A stretch of DNA of 64,000 nt from Novosphingobium subterraneum (GTDB lineage: Bacteria > Pseudomonadota > Alphaproteobacteria > Sphingomonadales > Sphingomonadaceae), in NCBI RefSeq assembly GCF_000807925.1, contig NZ_JRVC01000001.1, forward strand, positions 1-64,000, given 5' to 3'. Position numbers and translations under genes: made by a program. Numbering within the stretch: position 1 is the stretch's first letter; each line of letters opens with the position of its first letter. Below are positions 1 through 8,655 of the stretch, in pieces. Under the pieces are notes generated by a model that did no database searches, was not told where the DNA came from, and saw nothing but the letters and a program-made list of their open reading frames with translations.

Positions 1-369
1 GGTCATCGACTGACCGGGGACGACCTCGCTAACCTCATAGAGCGACATCATCGTATCCCGCAGCGCGCGCATATAGGCCTTGTTCGGCGCCTTCTCGTTC
101 CAGCCTCGGCGCTTGAGATAGTCATCGACCAGATTGCGACCGTCAGGTTCCAGTTCCTGTGTCAGCAGATCTTCAAAGGCGCAGCCCCATAGCGGCCCTT
201 GCCAATGATCACCGATGATCTCGAATATGGCGTCGGGTTCGAGGCCGGTCGCTTCACATGCCGGACCGAGATGCGCGGACAGCATTTCATCCATCGCCTC
301 GTCCCACGGAGCACGATCCGCATATTTCATCAGCCCGGACAGATCGTGAGCAGATTTCAATCTGGACAT
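1..369 (-). CDS. Hypothetical protein beside Tn3 resolvase (partial, runs off left edge)
   Basis: An open frame of 123 codons on the minus strand starts with ATG at 369 and continues past the window edge without a stop. Its ATG follows the resolvase stop directly (TGA then ATG), so the two genes are probably cotranscribed and translationally coupled. The visible part is acidic, soluble and rich in Leu, Asp and Glu (it starts MSRLKSAHDLSGLMKYAD and contains IGDHWQGPLWGCAFEDLL), with no signal peptide or membrane segment. I do not recognise the family. Being coupled to a resolvase inside a Tn3 element suggests a transposon passenger or accessory gene, but nothing in the sequence gives its activity. 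Confidence 0.65.
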   Translation of the reverse strand, partial: MSRLKSAHDLSGLMKYADRAPWDEAMDEMLSAHLGPACEATGLEPDAIFEIIGDHWQGPLWGCAFEDLLTQELEPDGRNLVDDYLKRRGWNEKAPNKAYMRALRDTMMSLYEVSEVVPGQSMT

Positions 370-939
370 TCAGGCAGGCCTTTCCACGCCAAGGCGGCGC
401 ATTTCGCGATAGATGGTGGATCTGCCGATGCCGAGTTGCCGTGCTGCCTCTGTCGGCGAGATACGGGCTTCGACCAGTTTGATGGCCGCATCCACCTTGG
501 ACATGTCGAGCGGCTGACGGCCAGGCTGCTTGCCCTTGGCGCGTGCAGCGGCGATCCCATCGCGGGTCCGCTCAGAGATTAGCCGCCGCTCGAAATGGGC
601 GATAGCTCCGAACACATGGAAGATGAGTTCGCCGGCGGCCGACGAGGTGTCGATTTTTTCCTCAAGACTCAGGAGGGCGATGCCTTGGCTGCGCAAAGTT
701 TCGACTGTGGCGAGCAGTTCAGTCAGCGAACGCCCAAGCCGATCGAGGCGGACCACGGCGAGCGTGTCACCCTTGCGGGCATAGGCGATCAGTTCGGCCA
801 GTCCAGGCCGCTCCATGCTTTTTCCCGATATTACATCGGTGAACACCTTGATGGCGCCGGCATTCTCCAGTCGCATGGTCTGGCCCGCCACATCCTGATC
901 GCCGGTGCTGACGCGGGCGTAGCCCAGAATGCCGCCCAT
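370..939 (-). CDS. tnpR: Serine recombinase, Tn3-family resolvase
   Basis: 189 aa, the usual resolvase length. It resolves transposition cointegrates by site-specific recombination at res. The N-terminal catalytic domain begins GYARVST with the nucleophile Ser11. It is followed by the conserved VVRLDRLGRS and AHFERRLISERT segments. A C-terminal helix-turn-helix lies near residues 160-185 (SPTEAARQLGIGRSTIYREM). It is divergent from the transposase across a 140-bp gap that should hold res and both promoters. Downstream it is coupled to an unknown ORF that starts at 369. It appears intact. Confidence 0.95.
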   Translation of the reverse strand: MGGILGYARVSTGDQDVAGQTMRLENAGAIKVFTDVISGKSMERPGLAELIAYARKGDTLAVVRLDRLGRSLTELLATVETLRSQGIALLSLEEKIDTSSAAGELIFHVFGAIAHFERRLISERTRDGIAAARAKGKQPGRQPLDMSKVDAAIKLVEARISPTEAARQLGIGRSTIYREMRRLGVERPA

Positions 940-1079
940 CTATCGTGTCTCCCAAACGGTCGTTCTGTGGACGCTCTGAAGGGCGACCGCTTCACCCCGC
1001 CCATAGCCGTCCACATACTATGTCTCTTTACTCATGGCTGTCCATAGGCGCAGTTGACCTTTTGTGGACGGGAATCGGC
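940..1079. promoter_or_regulatory. Putative res site and divergent tnpR/tnpA promoter region
   Basis: This 140-bp gap separates divergently transcribed resolvase and transposase, the usual place for res in Tn3-type elements. It has several TGTCC-like and GTCCACA-like elements in both orientations (GTCCACATA near 1010, TGTCCATAG near 1040, TTGTGGACG near 1063) that could be resolvase subsites. The exact subsites and crossover point were not resolved. Confidence 0.5.
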
Positions 1080-4049
1080 ATGACGAAGCGCAAGCATCAA
1101 CTCCTGACCGAGAGCGAGCGCAATCAGATCCTTGCCATCCCGACCGATCGCGACCACTTGGCTCGGCTCTACACCTTCGAGCCTGCGGACATCGAGATCA
1201 TCGGCGCGCGACGGGAACGACGGAACCAGTTGGGCGTCGCGCTGCAACTCGCGCTCTTGCGCCACCCGGGCATCACACTGGCGCAGTTGATACAGAACAG
1301 GGGAGCGATGCCCCATGATCTCGCCGCCTTCGTCGCAGAACAGCTTGGCCTGCGCGTCACGGATCTGGCTGACTATGCGGCGAGGGACCAGACCATGACG
1401 GACCATGCTCGCGAGCTAGCCGCGCGCTTGGGACTGCGAGGGCCGACGCGTGCCGATATTCCGTTCATGATCGAAGCGGCCACGAAAACGGCATGGGCGA
1501 CCGACAAGGGGATGACGATAGCGACCGGTGTTGTCACCGCCCTTCGTGAGGCCCGGATTCTGCTGCCGTCCATCTCCACCATCGAGCGTGCCAGCAGCGC
1601 GGGGCGCGCGCGTGCCCGCAAGCAAGCCGCCTATGCCCTGATCGACGATCTCAGCGCTGAACAGGTCCACGCCCTCGACCAGCTCTTTGACGACGCCGGG
1701 GGCATGAGCCAGCTCGCTTCGCTCAAGACCATTCCCATCGCGGCAAGGCCCGATCATATCCGCCAGATTCTCGACCGCCTGCGGCAAGTGCGGAAGATCG
1801 GCATCTCCCCGGACGTGGCTGGCCGCATCCACGCGGACCGCTTCCGGCAATATGTCCGGGAAGGCCGTGCATCGCCTGCCTATATGATCGAGCGATACGT
1901 TCCCTCCCGGCGGCGCGCCACGCTGGTTGCCTTCCTGCTCGATCTTGAAGAGCAGCTGACCGACAGCGCTCTGGAGATGGCGGACAAGCTGATCGGCAGC
2001 ATCTTCACCCGCGCGAAGAATGCCCAGGCGCGTAGCTATGCCGCCACATCGAAGAACGTGGCGCGGCTGATGCTGATCTTTCGCAGAACGATCGATGCGC
2101 TGACCGATGCGGTCGATACTGGCGAAGATCCAATTGAGGTCCTGGACGCATCGGTCGGGTGGAACACCCTGATGAAGGCGAGGCCGGAAGTGGCGAGCAT
2201 CGCGGAAACCGCCAACCTCGATCCGCTGACGGTCGCGGCCGACCGCTATGCGACGTTACGCAAGTTCGCCCCCGACCTGCTTGAGACGCTCCAGTTCAGG
2301 GCCGGAAAGGGCAGTGCGAAAACGATCGCTGCCATCGAAATGCTGCGCGACCTCAACAGGTCGGGCAAACGCGATCTTCCTACCGACGCTCCGATGCCCT
2401 TCCGTAAAGAATGGCGAAAAATCGTCGTTGGCGATAACGGCAAGATCAACCGGCGGCTCTGGGAAATCGCAACGATCGCGCATCTGCGCAACAAGTTGCG
2501 TTCGGGGGATGTCTGGGTGGAGCGATCGGCGGGATACCGCCAGTTCGACAGCTACCTGCTCAGCGAACCGAAGGCGAAGCCAATCGTGTCGGCTCTTGGT
2601 CTGCCACCCACAGCCAGCGAATGGCTCGAACAACGGGGCCGCGAACTGGACTGGCGACTGAAGAAATTTGCCCAGCGCCTGAAGCGCGACGCTCTGGAGG
2701 GTGTGCGGTTCCGCGACGGCCGCCTCCAGATATCCCCGGTTCGCACGATCGCGATGCCCGATGCCGAAGCGCTGGCTGACCGGCTCGATGCGATGATGCC
2801 CCGCATCCGCATCACCGAGCTGCTGCATGAAGTGGCGCAGGAAACCGGCTTTCTTGCTGCATTCACGAACCTGCGCACCGGCGAAGCGTGCCCCAACGAA
2901 AACGCGCTGCTCGCCACCATCCTTGCGGATGCCACCAATCTCGGCCTGTCGCGCATGGCTGCCGCGAGCCAGGGCGTGACGCGCGACCAGCTCCTGTGGA
3001 CCCATGACGCCTATATCCGCGACGACAGCTACTGCGCGGCGCTGGCCGTGCTCATCAACGCGCATCACCGCCTGCCATTCTCGCGCGTATGGGGCGACGG
3101 CACAACGTCCAGTTCCGATGGCCAGTTCTTCAGGGGCGCGAAGCGCGGTGCATCGGGCGGCGATATCAACGCCCGCTATGGCGTCGATCATGGCTTCAGC
3201 TTCTACACTCATGTTTCCGACCAGCGTGCGCCTTACCACGTCAACGTGATCTCTGCCGCGACGCATGAGGCACCCTATGTTCTCGACGGCCTCACCAGCC
3301 ACGGCACCGATCTGAAAATCGTCGAGCATTACACCGACACTGGCGGGGCGACCGATCATGTCTTCGCCCTGTGCGCGATGCTGGGATTTCGCTTCTGCCC
3401 GCGCCTGCGCGACTTTCCAGACCGGCGCCTCGCGCCGATCGCGCCGGTTAAGGCCTATCCGGCCATCGCCCCGCTAATGGGCAAGCGTATCCGCACCGAC
3501 ATCATCGCTGAACAATGGGATGACGTGCTGCGCCTCGTCGGCTCGATCAAGGCCGGCCATGTCGCGCCATCGGTCATGCTGCGAAAGCTCGCCGCGTACG
3601 AACGGCAGAACCAACTCGACGTCGCGCTACAGGAAATCGGCAAGATCGAGCGAACCCTGTTCATGCTGGACTGGCTGGAAAATCCCGATCTGCGCCAGCG
3701 ATGCCATGCTGGTCTCAACAACAGCGAACAACGCCATGCCCTGACGCAGGCAATCTACACCTTCCGCCAAGGCCGGATCATCGACCGCAGCCATGAGGCG
3801 CAACAATATCGGGCATCCGGCCTCAATCTAGTCATCGCCGCGATCGTCTACTGGAACACGATCTACATGGATGCTGCCGCCCAGCATCTACGATCAACCT
3901 CGGTCGCGGTGCCTGATTATCTGCTCGCCCATACGTCCCCCGTGGGTTGGGAGCATATTGCCTTCTCCGGCGATTTCCTCTGGGATCGCGCAGCCGCTTC
4001 CGCTGGCCGCAAGGCCCTCAATCTCCCGCCGGATAGCCGCGTCGCATAA
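1080..4049 (+). CDS. tnpA: Tn3-family transposase (TnpA)
   Basis: 989 aa from ATG 1080, the expected size for this family. The frame is open upstream, but the conserved N-terminus MTKRKHQLLTESERNQI begins here. It is a DDE transposase that carries out replicative transposition. Candidate catalytic acids are visible: Asp in LADATNLGLSRM (about residue 616), Asp in RVWGDGTTSSSDGQFF (about 671) and Glu in LNNSEQRHALTQAI (about 880). The conserved C-terminal stretch GLNLVIAAIVYWNTIYM is present. The frame is uninterrupted, so the element is probably active if its ends are intact. Confidence 0.97.
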   Translation: MTKRKHQLLTESERNQILAIPTDRDHLARLYTFEPADIEIIGARRERRNQLGVALQLALLRHPGITLAQLIQNRGAMPHDLAAFVAEQLGLRVTDLADYAARDQTMTDHARELAARLGLRGPTRADIPFMIEAATKTAWATDKGMTIATGVVTALREARILLPSISTIERASSAGRARARKQAAYALIDDLSAEQVHALDQLFDDAGGMSQLASLKTIPIAARPDHIRQILDRLRQVRKIGISPDVAGRIHADRFRQYVREGRASPAYMIERYVPSRRRATLVAFLLDLEEQLTDSALEMADKLIGSIFTRAKNAQARSYAATSKNVARLMLIFRRTIDALTDAVDTGEDPIEVLDASVGWNTLMKARPEVASIAETANLDPLTVAADRYATLRKFAPDLLETLQFRAGKGSAKTIAAIEMLRDLNRSGKRDLPTDAPMPFRKEWRKIVVGDNGKINRRLWEIATIAHLRNKLRSGDVWVERSAGYRQFDSYLLSEPKAKPIVSALGLPPTASEWLEQRGRELDWRLKKFAQRLKRDALEGVRFRDGRLQISPVRTIAMPDAEALADRLDAMMPRIRITELLHEVAQETGFLAAFTNLRTGEACPNENALLATILADATNLGLSRMAAASQGVTRDQLLWTHDAYIRDDSYCAALAVLINAHHRLPFSRVWGDGTTSSSDGQFFRGAKRGASGGDINARYGVDHGFSFYTHVSDQRAPYHVNVISAATHEAPYVLDGLTSHGTDLKIVEHYTDTGGATDHVFALCAMLGFRFCPRLRDFPDRRLAPIAPVKAYPAIAPLMGKRIRTDIIAEQWDDVLRLVGSIKAGHVAPSVMLRKLAAYERQNQLDVALQEIGKIERTLFMLDWLENPDLRQRCHAGLNNSEQRHALTQAIYTFRQGRIIDRSHEAQQYRASGLNLVIAAIVYWNTIYMDAAAQHLRSTSVAVPDYLLAHTSPVGWEHIAFSGDFLWDRAAASAGRKALNLPPDSRVA

Positions 4050-4069
4050 GCGTTCGCTGATTGTTCGCC

Positions 4070-4107
4070 CTTAGCGTTGTTTAGCGTACCATCCACGCTA
4101 TGCCCTC
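4070..4107. repeat. Candidate right terminal inverted repeat of the Tn3-family element
   Basis: Twenty bases after the transposase stop lies a 38-bp stretch whose inner end CTTAGCGTTGTTTA resembles the inner end of Tn21/Tn3-subgroup repeats as I remember them (CTTAGCGTGCTTTA). It ends TGCCCTC. The matching left end lies outside the window, so the boundary is only a guess from position and partial similarity. Confidence 0.35.
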
Positions 4108-4220
4108 AAAAGGGATAATCTGTCGTCCCGAGAGGCGATCATCACGGCAATCGTGGCGAAAACGCTGAGCGTCAGGCCACCTGAAACATCTGAAGGACAA
4201 CCGATGATGCTCTGAAATTG

Positions 4221-4252
4221 AAAGGGGGCCCCGCGCCAACGGGACCCCCTTT
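4221..4252. terminator. Strong inverted repeat, probable transcription terminator
   Basis: A 13-bp stem (AAAGGGGGCCCCG paired with CGGGACCCCCTTT, one mismatch) encloses a 6-nt loop. T tracts at both ends are short. It lies between the Tn3 element and the repC leader and could insulate one from the other in either direction. Confidence 0.5.
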
Positions 4253-4410
4253 AACGCATCCTGTTGCCAGAGCGCCAAGTTCACCTCGCTTTCTAGCAAC
4301 AGACCGAATGGCAAACAAGCGCTTCTGCGCGCGATGAAACGCGCCCGAACGCTGCCAAGAATCGCCGCACCAGCTGGTGCATATGAAAGGGAGGTCAGCG
4401 ACGCAGACAT

Positions 4411-4433
4411 GAAAAACCCGGGCAGCGCCCGGG
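4411..4433 (-). terminator. Rho-independent terminator on the minus strand in the repC leader
   Basis: A perfect 7-bp GC stem (CCCGGGC, loop AGC, GCCCGGG; 4417-4433) is followed on the minus strand by TTTTTC. It therefore reads as a terminator for a leftward transcript antisense to the repC leader. On the plus strand the tail is only CCTTTC. Confidence 0.6.
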
Positions 4434-4560
4434 CCTTTCGAAGGAAGCTGTAATTTGCCGCGCCAAAGCGTGGCGAGAGACACCGGCAAGCTACCTGCTC
4501 CCTCACAACTTGCAAGCATTTTTCGCAACGTTTGCGGGCAATGTTTTTTGTCTGTGCCGC
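4411..4560 (-). ncRNA. Possible antisense countertranscript RNA controlling repC
   Basis: In repABC-type plasmids a small antisense RNA is encoded opposite the leader of repC and ends in a GC-rich intrinsic terminator. Here the leader has exactly such a minus-strand terminator about 150 bp before repC, with no ORF in between. I could not place the promoter, so the right boundary is approximate and the RNA itself is an inference. A small hairpin (CCTCA/TGAGG, 4562-4575) next to the repC ribosome-binding site could be part of the control. The rest of 4108-4585 holds nothing else I can name. Confidence 0.4.
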
Positions 4561-4585
4561 ACCTCAGGACTGAGGAAGCGAAGGG

Positions 4586-6064
4586 ATGACTATTGTCCAG
4601 AATCAGGCAGCCTGGGAGGTGGATAGCCGCCGCCGGGGAGGGCCAGCAGCGATCGGCGCCTGTCTGCCAAAACTGGGGATGCTCGAGACCGAACAGCTGA
4701 CCAAGATCGCCTTCATGGAAGACCCGGCAGATCGGGCAAGACATGCTGCGCGCGTCAGCAAGATGATGCGAGGGTTCGGACATACCGGGACCGAAAGTGC
4801 AGGCAGACAGCGGCGGCGCAAACTGCTCGATATCATCGAGACCTTCGTGAGAATGCCGCCCGTGACTATCGATGTTCCGAGGATCGTCTGGCGCGATCTT
4901 TACGATGCCGCCGCGAGCATCGCCGCCATGAATATCGACTGGGACAGCCGCTGCGGCCCCCTCATCGCCGCCTCGAACGACCATCTCAAATGCCGGATAG
5001 GATGGACCGCCGCGCGCAAGAACATCAGGCGCCTTGCCGAATACGGCCTGATCATCCCCTATTGCCTCGCGGGCAACGGCAAACGATTTCTTGGATCACG
5101 AGACAGCCTGGATCGCTCTGACGCCTCAGGATGGTCGCTAGCCCCGCTGCTCCTCCTCGAAGATTACCTCACACAGCTCGCCGCCACCGAAAAGGCCCTG
5201 GCCGAGCAGAACCTGATCCTGCCCAAGGAGATTCGAAAGGCAACAAGCAGCGCCTACCGGCTGCTGCGGCCGTTCGAGCAGGGCCACCCCTGGGCTGACA
5301 AGGCCAGAAAGAAGCTCGATGCGATCGCTGCGGCGCGGCGCATATACCAGAGGCGGAAAGGATCCATGGACGCGATCGGCGTGCTCGGCCGCCTCGCCGA
5401 GGTCGCAACGCGGCTGCTTGATCGGTTGTCAGAGCGCATATCGCTCGGCGAGATTGCGTCGCTGACACCTTCCGGGGACACTAGGGTGCGCCGGGATGGC
5501 CACCATCAATACAGTCCTGAAGAAGCTCTTGAATCTGTATCCGGCTTGGCGGAGGGCGCTTGCCGACGGGAACCTGATGACGTTCGAACCACGCCTGATG
5601 CCGACAGGGTGAAGCAAGAAACAGCCGATGCTTGTCAGAACGCGCTGGTCTCTGCCGACACGAATGATGTCTACGGCATCCAGCGATCGGGGTTCGTTTG
5701 GGCCGAAGCCTCTGCCCTCTTCCCTTTCATCGACGGTATGGTCGAAATCGCGAGACGGCCCGGCCTGACCGAGCTTCACGCGGTCGCTCGCGTCTGCCAG
5801 ATAGGTCAGGCTACAGCCGCTCGGGCAAGCGCCATGCTAGGGACAGAGATCGCACTCCTCTGCGCGCTAATCACCGGGCATCACCTGGCCAACGGACAAA
5901 TCCGCAAGACCCCCGATGCATACATGCAAGCACTGGTGCGGCGCGCCCGCAGCGGTGAGCTCAATCTCGGCCACACGCTGCTCGGCCGCAGAAAGGCAGT
6001 ATTCGGCCAGGGGGATACAAGGGCTTCGAATATGCGTATCTCTGTTCGATCATCGATGCACTAG
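4586..6064 (+). CDS. repC: RepC-like plasmid replication initiator
   Basis: 492 aa from ATG 4586, with a purine-rich ribosome-binding region (GAGGAAGCGAAGGG) just upstream. It resembles RepC initiators of alphaproteobacterial plasmids. The N-terminal half has a replication-protein signature with GWTAARKNIRRLAEYGLI (about residues 138-155) followed by SLAPLLLLEDYL. A variable linker follows. The C-terminal domain contains ARVCQIGQATAARASAMLG and the RepC-like ending YMQALVRRARSGELNLGHTLLG. No repA or repB precedes it, so it is a solo repC. Partition may be supplied by the parAB genes near 40-42 kb. The last 30 residues past LGHTLLGRR look unconserved. Confidence 0.85.
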   Translation: MTIVQNQAAWEVDSRRRGGPAAIGACLPKLGMLETEQLTKIAFMEDPADRARHAARVSKMMRGFGHTGTESAGRQRRRKLLDIIETFVRMPPVTIDVPRIVWRDLYDAAASIAAMNIDWDSRCGPLIAASNDHLKCRIGWTAARKNIRRLAEYGLIIPYCLAGNGKRFLGSRDSLDRSDASGWSLAPLLLLEDYLTQLAATEKALAEQNLILPKEIRKATSSAYRLLRPFEQGHPWADKARKKLDAIAAARRIYQRRKGSMDAIGVLGRLAEVATRLLDRLSERISLGEIASLTPSGDTRVRRDGHHQYSPEEALESVSGLAEGACRREPDDVRTTPDADRVKQETADACQNALVSADTNDVYGIQRSGFVWAEASALFPFIDGMVEIARRPGLTELHAVARVCQIGQATAARASAMLGTEIALLCALITGHHLANGQIRKTPDAYMQALVRRARSGELNLGHTLLGRRKAVFGQGDTRASNMRISVRSSMH

Positions 6065-6073
6065 GTCCGACTC

Positions 6074-6349
6074 ATGAAGCAGGAAGCCCTTATCGCTTGG
6101 ACATCGCTCTACATCGGCGTGGGAATGATGGCGCTGATCTGCGCAGTGCTCTCAGTTGTCGTCACGGCTGACGACTGGCGGAGTGGCAGGTGGCGACCCA
6201 CGCACCAAACGGGGCTCCAGAAAGCTCTGGTCATCCCGAAGCTCTGGCTGCGCTGGCAGCTCAACTACCTCAAGGGCGCGCCAGTCATCCTGGCAATCAG
6301 CGTGTACTATGCTTGGCACGTCGGTTTCTCAGTGTTCTGGGACGTCTGA
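6074..6349 (+). CDS. Small hypothetical membrane protein
   Basis: 91 aa, starting 9 bp after the repC stop. Two hydrophobic segments are clear: near residues 11-31 (YIGVGMMALICAVLSVVV) and near 68-88 (APVILAISVYYAWHVGFSVF). They are separated by a basic, Trp-rich loop. No family is recognised. Its 3' end overlaps the convergent lytic transglycosylase gene by 21 bp. Similar two-pass proteins are common in conjugative and plasmid regions, but no function can be read from the sequence. Confidence 0.65.
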   Translation: MKQEALIAWTSLYIGVGMMALICAVLSVVVTADDWRSGRWRPTHQTGLQKALVIPKLWLRWQLNYLKGAPVILAISVYYAWHVGFSVFWDV

Positions 6350-7210
6350 TCGTCCATCGAATGAGGCAAGCATTACCCTGCGAAACGGATTGGGCGCGGG
6401 AAGTGCTGCCGAAGTCAGCGACACGCCGCCGGTCGAATTCGGAATGCCAATTGAGCCCATGATCGTACGCACATAGTTGCGGGTCTCACGAAACGGCGGG
6501 ATACCGCCAAATTGGTCCACGCGTCCCGGGCCTGCATTATAGGCAGCCAGTGCAAGCTCCCATGTCCCGAAGCGATCCAACTGCTCGCGCAGATACCGCG
6601 CGCCGCCGACAAGGTTTTGCCGCACATCCCAAGGGTCGGTGACACGCAGATATTGGGCCGTACCGGGCATAAGCTGAGCCATGCCCATCGCACCGGCACT
6701 GCTTCGGGCGAAGGGACGATATCTGCTTTCCTGCGCCAGCAAGGCGTCAAATAGAACAACGGGCACGCCGGCATCGCAAGCGACGTCGACGATCAGGTTG
6801 AAATAGGCGGTCCGGCGAGCCTGAGCATCGCCGCTGATACCATATCGCGGGAAGAAGCTGCGGGACTGGCAGAGTGGGTCATCCTGCGAAGGGCGGAATG
6901 GTGAAGAAGCAGGGCTCATGAATGATGCACCTGCCCGCATCCACGAAGGAACAGCGGGACGCGCGGCATAGGGATTGATCGTGAAGCTGTGAGGGACCAA
7001 CTCAAAGTCGCCGTGCAACTCTGGTGAAAACGCATCCACTGGAGCCGGAGGCACTTCCACTGATTGCTCGAGATCGACCGCCCCGCGCAACTGTGGGCGG
7101 AGCACAGCAAAATCCGGTTTTGCCTCTGGCACAAACACGTCGAGCATGGCTTCGCGCGCCGATGATGGCGTCGGCGTCAAAGCGACCAGCAAAAATAGAA
7201 GATTTTTCAT
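6329..7210 (-). CDS. Secreted lytic transglycosylase (SLT domain)
   Basis: 293 aa from ATG 7210. The frame extends upstream, but this start gives a signal peptide (MKNLLFLLVALTPTPSSA) and has an AAAGG ribosome-binding element. The C-terminal half is a soluble lytic transglycosylase domain that cleaves peptidoglycan. Motifs are LLAQESRYRPFARSSAGAMG with the presumed catalytic Glu, GMAQLMPGTAQYL, LVGGARYLREQLDRFG and LALAAYNAGPG. The middle region (about residues 20-125) is Pro-rich and unconserved. In a plasmid such enzymes often open the wall for conjugation machinery (VirB1-like), but no other transfer gene is nearby, so that role is inferred. Confidence 0.9.
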   Translation of the reverse strand: MKNLLFLLVALTPTPSSAREAMLDVFVPEAKPDFAVLRPQLRGAVDLEQSVEVPPAPVDAFSPELHGDFELVPHSFTINPYAARPAVPSWMRAGASFMSPASSPFRPSQDDPLCQSRSFFPRYGISGDAQARRTAYFNLIVDVACDAGVPVVLFDALLAQESRYRPFARSSAGAMGMAQLMPGTAQYLRVTDPWDVRQNLVGGARYLREQLDRFGTWELALAAYNAGPGRVDQFGGIPPFRETRNYVRTIMGSIGIPNSTGGVSLTSAALPAPNPFRRVMLASFDGRSDVPEH

Positions 7211-7397
7211 GACCACACCTTTCGGCGTGGTTCGGATATCGCCCCACTTTTCTAAATGAACAGGCGGCGCATGGCAATCGCCCAGAATCTGGCATCGCAC
7301 AGACGAAAGCGGCGTTGGCCATCGCGAGCCGTGCCGGAGAAGGTCGGGTCGATCCAGAGGGGAAAGATGGTGAGGCTGAGCTGAGAGGAGCGAGTTT

Positions 7398-8234
7398 ATG
7401 CTAGTTGCGCTCAAACCCACCCAGGAGACCATCGACATCGTTGCTGCGCTGAAGGGCCGTTGGCACGGTTCCTACGCGATGTGCATCTGCCCTGCGCATG
7501 CAGACCGAACGCCGTCACTTTCAGTCCGGCAGGGCGAGCGGGGTATTCTGGTCCACTGTTTTGCGGGATGCCGCAGCGAGGATGTCCTGCGCGAAATCGG
7601 TCGGACCAAACCGATCCTGAATTCCTCTGCCCCAAGCTATCAGCCAGAACGAACTGCGCCAAACGTCAGAAGGATATGGGATCAGGCCACGGAGATCCGC
7701 GGAACGCTCGGTGAAGTCTACCTTCGGTCGCGGCGGCTGCCAATCGACCTCCCCGACTTACGCTTCCATCCGCGGTGCCCATTCGGCCGCAAGCCTAAGA
7801 CCACCTTCCGGCCCGCGATACTGGTCGGTGTCAGAACCGGGCACCGGATGACGGCCATCCAGCGGATCAGGCTGACCAACGACGGAACATGGCATGATGG
7901 CAAATTCATGCTCGGAAAGCCTGAACGGGGCGCGTGGGCACCGCAGTTCGAGGGCGACGTGCTCGCCATTGCTGAGGGCATGGAGGATGCGGCGAGCTAT
8001 ACTCAGATCAAAGGAGTCCCTTGCTGGGCAGCACTCGGGAATAAGCGTCTCGCGCTAATCAACGTTCCGGACCAAGTTGGCACCCTTTACATCGCCGCGG
8101 ACAACGATGGTCCAGGCCGATACGCTGCAATGGCGGCAGTTGGATCACATAACATACCAGAAAGGCAGCTCTTGCGTGATCCGCCGCCAAGGCCTTTCCA
8201 CGATTGGGCAGAAGCTCAGAGCCATATCCGTTAA
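7398..8234 (+). CDS. CHC2 zinc-finger / Toprim-domain primase-like protein (copy 1)
   Basis: 278 aa from ATG 7398, preceded by GAGAGGAGCGAG. The N-terminal zinc-binding module has MCICPAHADRTPSLSVRQG and VHCFAGCRSEDVL (Cys/His ligands spaced as in DnaG-type CHC2 fingers). The C-terminal half is a Toprim-like domain with LAIAEGMEDAASY (catalytic Glu) and LYIAADNDGPGRYAA (acidic DND-type motif). Such proteins on plasmids and phages are thought to act as primases or replication accessories. It is clearly paralogous to the protein at 44523-45383 and is transcribed divergently from the transglycosylase. Confidence 0.88.
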   Translation: MLVALKPTQETIDIVAALKGRWHGSYAMCICPAHADRTPSLSVRQGERGILVHCFAGCRSEDVLREIGRTKPILNSSAPSYQPERTAPNVRRIWDQATEIRGTLGEVYLRSRRLPIDLPDLRFHPRCPFGRKPKTTFRPAILVGVRTGHRMTAIQRIRLTNDGTWHDGKFMLGKPERGAWAPQFEGDVLAIAEGMEDAASYTQIKGVPCWAALGNKRLALINVPDQVGTLYIAADNDGPGRYAAMAAVGSHNIPERQLLRDPPPRPFHDWAEAQSHIR

Positions 8235-8576
8235 ATGAACATCAGGCTGAGTGTCGGCGATGAAGATCGGGCGCGAGGCACCGACAAACGCTGTAAGCTG
8301 TTGAACGAGCCATTCGGAAACATACCGCAAACTTGCCGGTCGAATTTCAGCATCGATATGCAGTTCCGACTTCCGCCGTCGAAGTTCATAGGCCACACCA
8401 TCATAGAAAACGGATCGGTCCATTGAGGAACCCGTTTCAAGCAGTGCAGCGAAACTACGCAGACCGATTACTTGCATCTTTCCCACTACAAAGCTTGCGG
8501 GATTATCAATCGCGTCAATTCGATTTATGGCGAACCATTTGCCCATGAAATCTCGGATTTTCGGTGATGGGGCCAA
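8145..8576 (-). CDS. Hypothetical protein overlapping the Toprim gene
   Basis: 143 aa on the minus strand, ATG at 8576. It overlaps the 3' end of the convergent Toprim gene by 90 bp. The part outside the overlap reads like a genuine soluble protein (FMGKWFAINRIDAIDNPASF, YDGVAYELRRRKSELHIDAE), and alternative frames across 8235-8576 are poorer. No domain is recognised. GC bias at third positions is weaker than in the neighbours, so this may be a transferred or decaying gene. The C-terminal 30 residues are dictated by the overlapping gene, so the native C-terminus may have been lost. Confidence 0.5.
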   Translation of the reverse strand: MAPSPKIRDFMGKWFAINRIDAIDNPASFVVGKMQVIGLRSFAALLETGSSMDRSVFYDGVAYELRRRKSELHIDAEIRPASLRYVSEWLVQQLTAFVGASRPIFIADTQPDVHLTDMALSFCPIVERPWRRITQELPFWYVM

Positions 8577-8655
8577 AGGAAAACGCTATCACTTCAAGAC
8601 ACAGCTTGGTTTTATCCTGTATGTCAATTATACTGCCGCTGACTTCGGTTAAAAT

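Noticed and set aside
2256..3359. Long minus-strand frame inside the transposase gene
   Set aside because: It is antisense to a fully conserved transposase and shows no family motif; the high GC content leaves long antisense frames open.
4081..4515. Minus-strand frames in the repC leader
   Set aside because: They cross two strong hairpins and have no protein-like signature; the region is better read as transposon end plus regulatory leader.
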